Assembly: GCA_900772565.1 (NCBI GenBank)
Contig: CAAHET010000040.1
Location: 1 to 20,906 of the forward strand
Length of the DNA: 20,906 nucleotides
Direction of reading: 5' to 3'
From: an uncultured Faecalibacterium sp.
Lineage (GTDB): Bacteria > Bacillota > Clostridia > Oscillospirales > Ruminococcaceae
How positions within the stretch are numbered: position 1 is the stretch's first letter; each line of letters starts with the position of its first letter. The notes beneath the pieces were generated by a model. The model was not told the origin of the DNA, made no database searches, and saw only the letters and a program-made list of their open reading frames with translations. A program made the translations under genes and the position numbers. Positions 6,207 to 14,187 of this stretch are shown here, piece after piece.

Positions 6207-8491
6207 AAACCGTCAACAAACCGTTCCGCAAAAAAGACGCGATGCAGCTGGTCACCGGTCAGCCTGTCTATATGGATGACATCATCCCGCAGGACTGTCT
6301 GATCGTCAAGCTGCTGCGCTCGCCCCATGCAAACGCCATCGTCCGCACCATCAACACCGCTGTTGCCAAAAAGGTGCCCGGCATCGAAGCCATCTTTACT
6401 TGGGAGGATGTACCGCAGGATGCCCGCCGCTACACACAGGCCGGCCAGACCTACCCGGAAGCCAGCCCCTACGACCGTCTGCTCATCGACCGCCATGTCC
6501 GCTTTGTGGGAGATGTGGTGGCCATCGTAGCCGGTAAAGATGAAAAGTGCGTGGATAAGGCGCTCAAACTTATTAAAGTGGACTATGATGTGCTGGAAGC
6601 TGTGCTGGATTTCCACACCGCAAAGGATAATCCTATTCTTGTGCACCCGGAGGACAACTGGGAAAGTCTTGCCCCCGTGGGCGCCGACAACAAGCGCAAC
6701 CTCTGCGCCCATAATGCGTGCGGCAGCGGTGATATCGACGCTGTGCTGGCCGGGTGCGATGTGGTCATCGACCATGTGTACCACACCAAGGCCTGCCAGC
6801 AGGCTATGATGGAGACCTTCCGCACCTACTGTTCCATTGATACTTACGGGCGGCTGAATGTGCTCAGCTCTACCCAGATCGTTTTCCACGCCCGCCGCAA
6901 CATCGCCAATGCACTGCACATTCCCAAATCCATGGTGCGTGTCTCCAAGCCCCGCATCGGCGGCGGCTTTGGTGCAAAGCAGACCGCCGTCAGCGAGGTA
7001 TACCCGGCCTTTGTGACTTGGATGACCAAAAAGCCCTCCAAGCTCATCTTCAGCCGGGTGGAAAGCCAGACGGCCTCTTCGCCGCGCCACGAGATGGAGA
7101 TGCACGTCCGTCTGGGTGCTACCAGAGACGGCATCGTGAAGGGCATCGACCTGTACACTCTGTCCAACACCGGCGCTTACGGCGAGCATGGCCCCACTAC
7201 TGTGGGTCTGTCCGGTCACAAGTCCATCCCGCTGTACGGCAAGGCCGAGGCCTTCCGCTTTGTCAGCGATGTGGTATATACTAACCATATGTCTGCCGGT
7301 GCATACCGCGGCTATGGTGCTACACAGGGTCTGTTTGCGGTGGAATCTGCCGTAAACGAGCTGGCACACAAGCTGAACATGGACCCCATTGCACTGCGCC
7401 TGAAGAACACCGTGCAAGAGGGCGATGTGATGCCCGCCTACTACGGCGCGGTAAATACCAGCTGTGCGCTGGACCGGTGCGTACTCAAGGTACGCGAGAT
7501 GATCGACTGGGAGCACAAGTATCCTGCCCGGGATATGGGCAACGGCAAGATCCGTGCCGTTGGCATGGGTATGGCCATGCAGGGCTCTGGTATCTCCGGC
7601 ATGGATGTAGGCAGCGCTACCCTTAAACTGAACGATGACGGTTTTTATACCCTGATGATCGGCGCAGCCGATATGGGTACCGGCTGCGACACCACGCTGG
7701 CGCAGATCGCCGCCGAGGTGCTGGATTGCCCGCTGGACAACATTACCGTTTTTGGCGCGGATACGGATTCCTCGCCCTATGATTCCGGCTCCTATGCTTC
7801 CAGCACTACCTATGTCACCGGCAAGGCCACCGAGAAGTGCGCCATGAAGCTGCGGGAACAGCTCTGCAAGCTGGGTGCAGAGCTGCTGGAATGCCCGGCG
7901 GATGCCGTAGAGTTTGACGGCAAGGTCGTGTTTGAAAGCGCCAATCCCACCCGCCAAAAGACTCTGTCCGATATTGCCTTTGCTTCCCAGTTCGGCCATA
8001 AGATCCCGCTGGAATTTACCGAGACCCACACCTCGCCCTTGTCGCCGCCGCCGTATATGGTGGGCGCTGCCGAGGTAGAGGTGGATACCGAGACCGGCGA
8101 GGTAAAGGTGCTGGAATTTGACGCCTGCGTGGACTGCGGCACTCCCATCAACCCCAATCTGACCCGGGTGCAGGCCGAAGGCGGCATCCTGCAGGGTATC
8201 GGCATGACCCTGACCGAAAACATCACCTACGACAAAAACGGCTACCCGGAAGAGAATTCTCTGTTCCAGTACAAGATCCCTGCCCGCAACGATATCGGCC
8301 GCATCCATGTGGAGTTTGAGAACAGCTACGAGCCCAACGGCCCCTTTGGCGCAAAGTCCATCGGCGAGGTGGTCATCAATACGCCGCTGCCCGCCATCTC
8401 GGACGCCATTTACAACGCCATCGGCACCCGCTTCTACGAGCTGCCCATCACCCCGGAGCAGATTGCTATGGCAGTTGCAGCCAAGCAGTAA
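6203..8491 (+). CDS. xdhA: Molybdenum hydroxylase catalytic (Mo-cofactor) subunit, xanthine dehydrogenase family
   Basis: A 762-aa catalytic subunit, usual size for separate Mo subunits. An N-terminal hammerhead domain (about residues 10-120) precedes two cofactor-binding domains. Visible active-site elements are STQ (Q225, equivalent to bovine Q767), GGGFGAKQ (253-260), GAYRGYG with R369 (equivalent to bovine R912), and GAKSIGE with the catalytic base E722 (equivalent to E1261). At bovine E802, which orients purines, this protein has Q260. Neighbouring SelD/YqeB/YqeC genes suggest a selenido ligand on molybdenum instead of sulfido. Start: GTG 6203 with AGGAGGG (6190-6196) upstream; a longer in-frame start at 6122 would lie well inside the previous gene. 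Permease context suggests purine hydroxylation; nicotinate- or other heterocycle hydroxylase is possible. Confidence 0.9.
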   Translation: MKTVNKPFRKKDAMQLVTGQPVYMDDIIPQDCLIVKLLRSPHANAIVRTINTAVAKKVPGIEAIFTWEDVPQDARRYTQAGQTYPEASPYDRLLIDRHVRFVGDVVAIVAGKDEKCVDKALKLIKVDYDVLEAVLDFHTAKDNPILVHPEDNWESLAPVGADNKRNLCAHNACGSGDIDAVLAGCDVVIDHVYHTKACQQAMMETFRTYCSIDTYGRLNVLSSTQIVFHARRNIANALHIPKSMVRVSKPRIGGGFGAKQTAVSEVYPAFVTWMTKKPSKLIFSRVESQTASSPRHEMEMHVRLGATRDGIVKGIDLYTLSNTGAYGEHGPTTVGLSGHKSIPLYGKAEAFRFVSDVVYTNHMSAGAYRGYGATQGLFAVESAVNELAHKLNMDPIALRLKNTVQEGDVMPAYYGAVNTSCALDRCVLKVREMIDWEHKYPARDMGNGKIRAVGMGMAMQGSGISGMDVGSATLKLNDDGFYTLMIGAADMGTGCDTTLAQIAAEVLDCPLDNITVFGADTDSSPYDSGSYASSTTYVTGKATEKCAMKLREQLCKLGAELLECPADAVEFDGKVVFESANPTRQKTLSDIAFASQFGHKIPLEFTETHTSPLSPPPYMVGAAEVEVDTETGEVKVLEFDACVDCGTPINPNLTRVQAEGGILQGIGMTLTENITYDKNGYPEENSLFQYKIPARNDIGRIHVEFENSYEPNGPFGAKSIGEVVINTPLPAISDAIYNAIGTRFYELPITPEQIAMAVAAKQ

Positions 8492-8497
8492 AGGCAG

Positions 8498-9199
8498 ATG
8501 CTGAACGAAAAAGAACTTCCGTTTCTGGCAGAGGAGGGACATGTCGTTTCTCTGGTAGGCGGCGGGGGCAAAACCACCCTGCTGTATGCCATGGCAGACC
8601 ACTGTGCCCGCAAGGGCTGGCGGGTGGTTGTGATGACGACCACCCACATCCGGCAATCGGTAGCCTACTATGCACCGGATGACGCAGCGCTTACAACTCT
8701 GTGGCAAGCGGGTCACTACGCAGTGATCGGCACTCCGACAGAAAACGGGAAACTGACCCTGCCGCCACAGCAGCTTTTGCGCCGGATGGCGCAGGCAGAT
8801 GCGGTATTTATAGAAGCGGACGGTGCAAAGCACTATCCCTGCAAGGTCCCGGCGGCGCATGAGCCGGTGCTGCTGTCCCCAAGCGATATCGTTTTGGCGG
8901 TGGCAGGGCTTTCGGCGCTGGGCAAGCCCCTGCGGGAGGTCTGCTTCCGCTATGATATCATCCGTCCGCAGTTTTTAGCGGCTGCGCCGGATGCGCCCCT
9001 TACGCCGGCCATGTTGGCGCAGCTGCTTGCAAGCACGCAGGGCGGCCGCAAGGCGGTGGGTGACCGGCAGTTTTACGCTGTGCTCAATCAGGCTGATACG
9101 CCGGAATTGCGCCAGCAGGGCATACAAATACAACAGCTTTTGCGTCAGCAGGGCATACAGTGCGTGCTGACGCATTTTAAAGAGGAAGAACGCGCATGA
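8498..9199 (+). CDS. yqeC: YqeC, selenium-dependent hydroxylase accessory protein
   Basis: A 233-aa P-loop protein. The Walker A motif GGGGKTT lies at residues 21-27, right after a short hydrophobic strand, and VVVMTTTHI follows as in the family. YqeC (TIGR03172 type) is found with orphan SelD and YqeB in genomes carrying selenium-dependent molybdenum hydroxylases; its biochemical step is not established, and nucleotide-driven selenium insertion into the cofactor is an inference. The ATG is 6 bp after the xdhA stop with only a weak ribosome binding site (AAAGGCAG), so it probably depends on coupling. The stop overlaps selD as ATGA. Confidence 0.85.
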   Translation: MLNEKELPFLAEEGHVVSLVGGGGKTTLLYAMADHCARKGWRVVVMTTTHIRQSVAYYAPDDAALTTLWQAGHYAVIGTPTENGKLTLPPQQLLRRMAQADAVFIEADGAKHYPCKVPAAHEPVLLSPSDIVLAVAGLSALGKPLREVCFRYDIIRPQFLAAAPDAPLTPAMLAQLLASTQGGRKAVGDRQFYAVLNQADTPELRQQGIQIQQLLRQQGIQCVLTHFKEEERA

Positions 9200-10242
9200 G
9201 CAAGGAAGATAAGAGCGTATTCTGTACCGGCGGCGGCTGCACCGCAAAGCTGGGTGCCGGGGTGCTGAGCCGTATTCTGGAAAAGCTGCCCCGGGGCGAA
9301 AAAGACCCGGATCTTCTGGTCGGCTACGACAGCCGGGATGATGCGGCCGTCTACCGCATTACGGACGACATTGCACTGGTACAGACCGTAGACTTTTTTC
9401 CGCCGATGGTGGATGACCCCTATACCTTTGGGCAGATCGCAGCCACAAACGCCTTGAGCGATGTCTACGCCATGGGCGGCGAGGTAAAGACAGCCCTGAA
9501 TCTGGTCTGCTTCCCGGAGGATATGGATCTGAACGTGCTGGGCGAAATTTTGCGCGGCGGTGCCGAAAAGGTGGCAGAAGCCGGCGGCAGTCTTGCGGGC
9601 GGGCATTCCATTGCAGACAGCGGGGTAAAATACGGCCTTTCCGTGACCGGTCTTGTAGACCCGCACCGGATGTACACGAACGACACCGGCGTGCCCGGTG
9701 ATAAGCTAGTATTGACCAAAGCCTTAGGTGTGGGTCTGCTGTGTACGGCAAACCGCGTAGGCGAAGCCGCCCCGGAGGAGATGGAAACCGCCATTCGCTC
9801 CATGACCACACTGAACAAAACGGCGGCAGAGCTCAGCCGCAAGTATCACGTCCATGCCGCTACGGATGTGACCGGCTTCAGCTTTCTCGGTCATCTGCAT
9901 GAGATGATGGGCGGCAGACTTTCCTGCATCATCCACGCAGATGCCATGCCGGTGCTGCCGGGCGCAGAAAAAGCAGCGGATGCGTTTTTGTACACCGCCG
10001 CCGGGCAGCGCAACCGCAACCATACCGGACCTTTTGTCCGGTTCGAGAACGTAAGCTTTGCCATGGAGGAGGTCTTGTTTGACCCGCAGACCTCTGGCGG
10101 GCTGCTGCTGGCAGTAGACCCAGCGGATGCAGAGGCTCTGGAGCAGGAACTGCGCACCGCAGGGCTTCCTGCAAGCATTGTGGGCGAGATCCTGCCGAAG
10201 CAGGAAATTGAAATTACTGTAACAGACAAACGAGAGGAGTAA
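9196..10242 (+). CDS. selD: Selenide, water dikinase (selenophosphate synthase)
   Basis: A 348-aa SelD of normal length. It makes selenophosphate from selenide and ATP. The flexible N-terminal active-site loop reads GGGCTAK: C15 and K18 correspond to E. coli C17 and K20, while the second loop cysteine (E. coli C19) is alanine. Cys, not selenocysteine, is used. Aspartates for metal binding are seen in RDDAAVY and DATDVTGFSFLGH-type segments (TDVTGFSFLGH here), and QTSGGLL marks the C-terminal domain. It lies between yqeC and yedF, and no selA, selB or tRNA-Sec gene is in the window. Context therefore points to labile selenium on the molybdenum cofactor as at least one use. Starts inside the yqeC stop (ATGA). 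Confidence 0.96.
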   Translation: MSKEDKSVFCTGGGCTAKLGAGVLSRILEKLPRGEKDPDLLVGYDSRDDAAVYRITDDIALVQTVDFFPPMVDDPYTFGQIAATNALSDVYAMGGEVKTALNLVCFPEDMDLNVLGEILRGGAEKVAEAGGSLAGGHSIADSGVKYGLSVTGLVDPHRMYTNDTGVPGDKLVLTKALGVGLLCTANRVGEAAPEEMETAIRSMTTLNKTAAELSRKYHVHAATDVTGFSFLGHLHEMMGGRLSCIIHADAMPVLPGAEKAADAFLYTAAGQRNRNHTGPFVRFENVSFAMEEVLFDPQTSGGLLLAVDPADAEALEQELRTAGLPASIVGEILPKQEIEITVTDKREE

Positions 10243-10247
10243 CCAGC

Positions 10248-10862
10248 ATGGCTGAATTTATCAAAGTAGATGCACTGGGCGATGCCTGCCCGCTGCCTGT
10301 TGTCAAGGCGAAAAAAGCGATTTCTGAATTACAGGACGTAGGACAGGTAGAGGTTCTGGTGGACAACGAGATCGCCGTACAGAATCTGACCAAGATGGCA
10401 CAGCAGAAGGGCTATCAGTACAGCGCTGAAAAACTGGAAGAGCGCAAATACCGTGTGCTGTTCACGCTGGGAGAAGCAGCAGGCACCCCGGCAGAGCAAG
10501 CCCCTGTATGCGCATCGGATGCCCGCACCGATACGGTGGTGGCTATTTCCGCTGCCACTATGGGCGATGGCAGCGAGGAGCTGGGCAAGACCCTGCTCAA
10601 GGCCTTTGTGTTTGCACTGACCCAGCAGGACAAGCTGCCCAAGACCATCCTGTTCTACAACGGCGGCGCAGCACTGACCTGTGAAGGCTCTGCCATGCTG
10701 GAAGATCTCAAGGCACTGGAAGCACAGGGCGTGGAGATCATGACCTGCGGCACCTGCCTGAACTTTTACGGCCTTACCGAGAAGCTGGCTGTGGGCAGCG
10801 TGACCAATATGTACACCATTGCCGAAAAGCTGACGCAGGCAGGGAACGTGGTAAAACCGTGA
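10248..10862 (+). CDS. yedF: YedF, TusA-like/DsrE-like selenium metabolism protein
   Basis: A 204-aa two-domain protein. Residues 1-75 are a TusA/SirA domain with the CPLPVVKAK motif (C14), the site that carries persulfide in TusA. Residues about 95-204 are a DsrE-like domain with TCEGS (C145) and the pair C167/C170 in TCGTC. Proteins of this architecture (TIGR03527 type) occur next to selD and are proposed to handle reduced sulfur or selenium; direct activity is not shown. Separate thiols in each half would suit a handover of selenium to SelD. Good AGAGGAG lies before the ATG, 5 bp after selD. The stop overlaps the desulfurase GTG as GTGA. Confidence 0.88.
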   Translation: MAEFIKVDALGDACPLPVVKAKKAISELQDVGQVEVLVDNEIAVQNLTKMAQQKGYQYSAEKLEERKYRVLFTLGEAAGTPAEQAPVCASDARTDTVVAISAATMGDGSEELGKTLLKAFVFALTQQDKLPKTILFYNGGAALTCEGSAMLEDLKALEAQGVEIMTCGTCLNFYGLTEKLAVGSVTNMYTIAEKLTQAGNVVKP

Positions 10863-12007
10863 TCTATCTGGATAACGCAGCCACCACTCTGCATAAACCA
10901 CCGCAGGTGGAACAGGCTATTATGGAGGCACTGCACACGGCAGGCAACCCCGGGCGCGGCGCACATGAGCCTACGCTTCACGCCGCACGGATTGTGCTGG
11001 ACACCCGTCTGGCGCTGGCAGAGCTTTTCCATGCGCCAGACCCATCCTGCATTGTTTTTGCCGCCAATGCGACCATGGCACTGAACACAGTGCTGAACGG
11101 CGTACTGCACCCGGGCGACCATGTGATCACAACGGTATGCGAGCACAACTCCGTTCTGCGCCCGCTGTACCGGCTGCGGGCGCAGGGGGTAGAGGTCTCT
11201 TTTACCGGTGTGGATGCGGCTGCACGGCTTTGCTACGACCAGTGGGAAACGCTGCTAAGCCCAACCACCCGGGCGCTGGTGGTGACGGGGGCTTCCAATG
11301 TGACCGGCAACGGCATAGACCTTTCCCGCGCATCGGACTTTGCTCACCGGCACGGACTGCTGTTCATCGTGGATGCTGCCCAGACTGCCGGTGCGCAGCC
11401 CATTGATGTGCAGCAGCTTGGTATTGATGCCCTCTGCTTTACCGGGCACAAGGCGCTTTTGGGGCCACAGGGCACCGGCGGCGCTTATGTGCGCCCCGGC
11501 CTGCGTGTTGCGCCGCTCCTTGTGGGCGGCAGCGGTGTACACAGCTTTGACGAAGCACACCCTTTACAGATGCCCACTGCACTGGAGGCTGGCACGCTGA
11601 ACGTGCATGGCCTTGCAGGGCTGTGTGCCGGGGTGCGCTGGCTGCTGGAACAGGGCGTAGAAAGCCTTGCCGACCTGGAAAATGCCCTTGCCTGCCTGTT
11701 TTATGAGCAGGTGCGTACTGCGCCGGGCGTAACGGTGTATGGTGATATGACTATGCATCCCCGTGCGCCTATTGTGGCGCTGAACATCGGACAGGAGGAT
11801 TCTGCCCGGGTGGCAGATATCTTGTGGGAGGACTACGGCATCTGCGTGCGTGCCGGGGCACACTGCGCTCCGCTGATGCACAAGGCCCTTGGCACGGCTG
11901 AGCAGGGCGTGGTACGGTTCAGCTTTTCTCATTTCAATACCGAACAGGAGGTGCAGCAGGCAGCGCAGGCAGTTTGCGCACTTGCCCGGGAGCTTTTATG
12001 CGAATAA
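10859..12007 (+). CDS. Cysteine desulfurase-family PLP enzyme (EF2568 type)
   Basis: A 382-aa fold-type I aminotransferase class V enzyme. The PLP lysine is K198 in TGHKALLG, the PLP-stacking histidine is H96 in CEHNSVLRP, D172 lies in VDAAQTAG, and the catalytic cysteine is C336 in RAGAHCAP. All residues needed for cysteine desulfurase or selenocysteine lyase chemistry are present, and the RxGxHCAP form is SufS/CsdB-like. In this locus the likely job is to deliver sulfur or selenium to YedF, DUF3343 or SelD, not to general FeS assembly, since no sufU or iscU follows. Start is GTG 10859 overlapping the yedF stop; the gene runs 10 bp into the DUF3343 gene. Confidence 0.9.
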   Translation: MIYLDNAATTLHKPPQVEQAIMEALHTAGNPGRGAHEPTLHAARIVLDTRLALAELFHAPDPSCIVFAANATMALNTVLNGVLHPGDHVITTVCEHNSVLRPLYRLRAQGVEVSFTGVDAAARLCYDQWETLLSPTTRALVVTGASNVTGNGIDLSRASDFAHRHGLLFIVDAAQTAGAQPIDVQQLGIDALCFTGHKALLGPQGTGGAYVRPGLRVAPLLVGGSGVHSFDEAHPLQMPTALEAGTLNVHGLAGLCAGVRWLLEQGVESLADLENALACLFYEQVRTAPGVTVYGDMTMHPRAPIVALNIGQEDSARVADILWEDYGICVRAGAHCAPLMHKALGTAEQGVVRFSFSHFNTEQEVQQAAQAVCALARELLCE

Positions 12008-12228
12008 AACGAAGCTATATCGTGCTTTCTTTCCGCACTACCTTAGAAGCTATGGAGTGGGAAAAGCAATGCAATGCCCGGCAGGTGCCCGGGCGGCTGA
12101 TCCCGCTGCCGCGTGAGATATCGGCGGGGTGCGGGCTTGCATGGCGTATGCTGCCGGAGGACTGGCAAAGCTGGCAGGCAGAACTGGACCAAACACGGTT
12201 TGATAAGGTAACGCCTGTGGAGCAATAA
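11998..12228 (+). CDS. DUF3343 small protein, putative Se/S carrier
   Basis: A 76-aa protein. The ATG at 11998 lies 10 bp inside the desulfurase gene and has GGGAG at 11989-11993 region; an in-frame start at 11974 is less likely. It opens with a beta-strand (SYIVLSFRTTLEAMEWEK), followed by LIPLPREISAGCGLAWR with C45, the conserved cysteine of the family; C25 is the only other cysteine. Family members, often annotated as putative Se/S carriers, sit beside cysteine desulfurases of this subtype. A mobile thiol that takes selenium or sulfur from the desulfurase is a fair inference, without direct proof known to me. It is followed after 19 bp by the XdhC-like gene. Confidence 0.8.
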   Translation: MRIKRSYIVLSFRTTLEAMEWEKQCNARQVPGRLIPLPREISAGCGLAWRMLPEDWQSWQAELDQTRFDKVTPVEQ

Positions 12229-12247
12229 CAGAGGGAGAGAAACACCA

Positions 12248-13303
12248 ATGAACAGACAAACGCTTGCAGACGTTCTGCAAGATACAAACCAGACCGGCAG
12301 TTATACGCTGGCTATCGTGCTGGAAGGCGCAGAGACAGGCAGTCAGCTGCTGCTGCGGGACGGAGATGCTCTGTGGCAGACCCCGAGCGCTGGGCTTTTG
12401 CAGCGTCAGCTTGCCGCTTTGCAAGACTGTACCGCTACGGGCTTTCTTACACTGGATGGGCAACGGGTATTTGCCGAGCGCTTTGGTGCAGTGCCGCAGC
12501 TGGTGGTCTGCGGCGGTGGTCATGTGGCTGCTGCCCTTGTAAAACAGGCAAAGCTTCTCGGCCTGCCGGTGCTTGCCATAGATGACCGGGAAGACTTTGC
12601 CCAGCAGCTGCGCGCTGCTGGAGCGGATACCGTGCTTTGTGCCCCCTTTGCACAGGCGCTTCAGGATGTGCCCGGCGGGGCCGAGGCTTATTTTGCAGTG
12701 TTGACCCGTTCCCATGCCTTTGATTTGGATTGCCTTACCCAGATCCTGCAAAAGCCTGCGGCCTATGTGGGCATGATGGGCAGCCGCGGACGTGCCGCAT
12801 TGGTGCGCCGTCAGCTGTTGGAGGCGGGGTTGGACAGTCAGCGGATCGATGCGCTCTGCGCACCCATCGGCCTTGCCATCGGCGCGCAGACCGCTGCGGA
12901 GATCGCGCTTTCCATTCTGGCGCAGATCGTGCAGGTCAAGAACGCCCGCCCTCAGTCTGAGGGCTATCCCATTGCTTTACTAGACGCCATGGTGCAGGCA
13001 GAAAATGCCCGCACTCCGGCGGTGCTGGCAACCATCGTTGCACGGCATGGTTCCACCCCGCGGGATGTGGGCGCAAAAATGCTTGTTCTGCCTGATGGCA
13101 GTACCGTGGGCAGTGTGGGCGGCGGCATTATGGAGCATTACACGGTACAGGCTGCTCAGAAGCTGTTGGCACAGGCTGCGCCCGCCCTGCAGTGCTTACA
13201 GCTTTCGGCTGACGGTAAAAACGAGGATGCGGCTGTTGCTGCCTGCGGCGGCTCTATGGAGGTGCTGTTGCAGACACTTTGTCCTGGGGAGGAAACAAAA
13301 TGA
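12248..13303 (+). CDS. XdhC/CoxI-family cofactor maturation protein, Rossmann domain first
   Basis: A 351-aa protein with both halves of the XdhC family but in the reverse of the usual order. Residues about 83-235 form the Rossmann-like XdhC_C domain: VCGGGHVA (88-94), IDDRED (111-116), YVGMMGSRGR (173-182) and CAPIGLAIGAQT (204-215). Residues about 255-345 carry the XdhC_CoxI part: ATIVARHGSTPRDVGAKMLV, GSVGGGIME and ACGGSMEVL. XdhC proteins bind molybdenum cofactor, protect or aid its sulfuration, and load it into the apoenzyme. Here the terminal ligand may be selenium. GAGGGAGAG precedes the ATG. The stop overlaps yqeB as ATGA. Confidence 0.85.
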   Translation: MNRQTLADVLQDTNQTGSYTLAIVLEGAETGSQLLLRDGDALWQTPSAGLLQRQLAALQDCTATGFLTLDGQRVFAERFGAVPQLVVCGGGHVAAALVKQAKLLGLPVLAIDDREDFAQQLRAAGADTVLCAPFAQALQDVPGGAEAYFAVLTRSHAFDLDCLTQILQKPAAYVGMMGSRGRAALVRRQLLEAGLDSQRIDALCAPIGLAIGAQTAAEIALSILAQIVQVKNARPQSEGYPIALLDAMVQAENARTPAVLATIVARHGSTPRDVGAKMLVLPDGSTVGSVGGGIMEHYTVQAAQKLLAQAAPALQCLQLSADGKNEDAAVAACGGSMEVLLQTLCPGEETK

Positions 13304-14115
13304 AAAAGGATGCTTTAATCATCGTGCGCGGCGGCGGCGACCTTGCCACCGGTACCATCCATCGGTTGTGGAGTGCCGGGCTGCGGGTGCTGGTATTGGA
13401 AACGACAAAGCCCGCAGCCATCCGCCGTCAGGTAGCCCTGTGTGAAGCAGTGTATGAAGGCGAAGCCATTGTTGAGGGGCTGCGTGCCGTCCGCATTGAA
13501 GCGTTGGAGCAGGCGCAGTCCGTCTGGGCGCAGGGGGCCGTTCCGGTGCTCGTTGACCCGGAGGGAGCCTGTATTGCCCGGGCAAAGCCGGAGGTCGTAG
13601 TGGATGCCATTCTGGCCAAGCGCAACCTTGGCACCCGCCGGGACATGGCACCGCTGACTATCGCCCTTGGCCCCGGCTTTGTAGCCGGGCAGGATGTGGA
13701 CGCCGTGGTAGAGACCAAGCGCGGGCACCGGCTTGGCAGGATCATCCGGGAGGGGAGCGCTATCCCTAATACCGGCATCCCCGGCGTTATCGGCGGGTAC
13801 GGTGCAGAGCGGGTGATTCATGCACAGGCTGCCGGCATCTTTATAAATGTGCGTAAAATCGGTGATCTAGTAGAGAAGGGCGAGACCATTGCCACCATCC
13901 GCACCCCGGAGGGAAAGGATATCCCGGTCACAGCACAGATTCCCGGCATTCTGCGTGGACTGCTGCGCAGCGGTTATCCGGTCACGCCGGGCTTTAAGAT
14001 CGCAGATATCGACCCCCGGCGGGAGGAACTTTCCAACTGCTTCCTGATCTCGGATAAATCCCGCTGTATTGCCGGCAGTGTACTGGAACTTGTTTGTGCG
14101 CAGGTGTGGCAGTAA
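13300..14115 (+). CDS. yqeB: YqeB (EF2563 family), selenium-dependent molybdenum hydroxylase system protein
   Basis: A 271-aa protein of the EF2563/YqeB family (TIGR03309 type). It starts with a strand and glycine-rich loop IIVRGGGDLATG (7-18), as in a nucleotide-binding fold, and contains the family stretches ALGPGFVAG, NTGIPGVIGGYGAERVIHA and RSGYPVTPGFKIADIDPR. The C-terminal half around KIGDLVEKGETIATI resembles a biotinyl/lipoyl-type beta fold. YqeB is a marker of genomes with selenium-dependent molybdenum hydroxylases; its exact reaction is unknown. The start at 13300 has GGGGAGG upstream, in preference to 13279. It is the last gene of the operon, followed after 15 bp by a terminator. 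Confidence 0.87.
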   Translation: MKKDALIIVRGGGDLATGTIHRLWSAGLRVLVLETTKPAAIRRQVALCEAVYEGEAIVEGLRAVRIEALEQAQSVWAQGAVPVLVDPEGACIARAKPEVVVDAILAKRNLGTRRDMAPLTIALGPGFVAGQDVDAVVETKRGHRLGRIIREGSAIPNTGIPGVIGGYGAERVIHAQAAGIFINVRKIGDLVEKGETIATIRTPEGKDIPVTAQIPGILRGLLRSGYPVTPGFKIADIDPRREELSNCFLISDKSRCIAGSVLELVCAQVWQ

Positions 14116-14130
14116 AACCTATATAAAAAT

Positions 14131-14177
14131 AACCCCTGCCGTTTTGCGGAAAGGTCTGCAAAGCGACAGGGGTTTTA
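14131..14177. terminator. Bidirectional rho-independent terminator
   Basis: AACCCCTG (14131-14138) pairs with CAGGGGTT (14167-14174), extended inward by CGTTTTGC/GCAAAGCG with a single mismatch between. TTTTAT follows on the plus strand and TTATTTTTATA on the minus strand. It separates the end of the selenium operon from the end of the small minus-strand gene (stop at 14188) and can serve both. Confidence 0.85.
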
Positions 14178-14187
14178 TGGTTCTATG

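Noticed and set aside
6137..8860. Open frame of 907 codons on the minus strand across xdhA and part of yqeC
   Set aside because: It mirrors a GC-biased coding region, has no domain I recognise, is rich in His and Gly as shadow frames are, and spans the junction of two clear plus-strand genes.
9196..10242. Selenocysteine in SelD
   Set aside because: The active-site codon is TGC (Cys) and there is no in-frame TGA.
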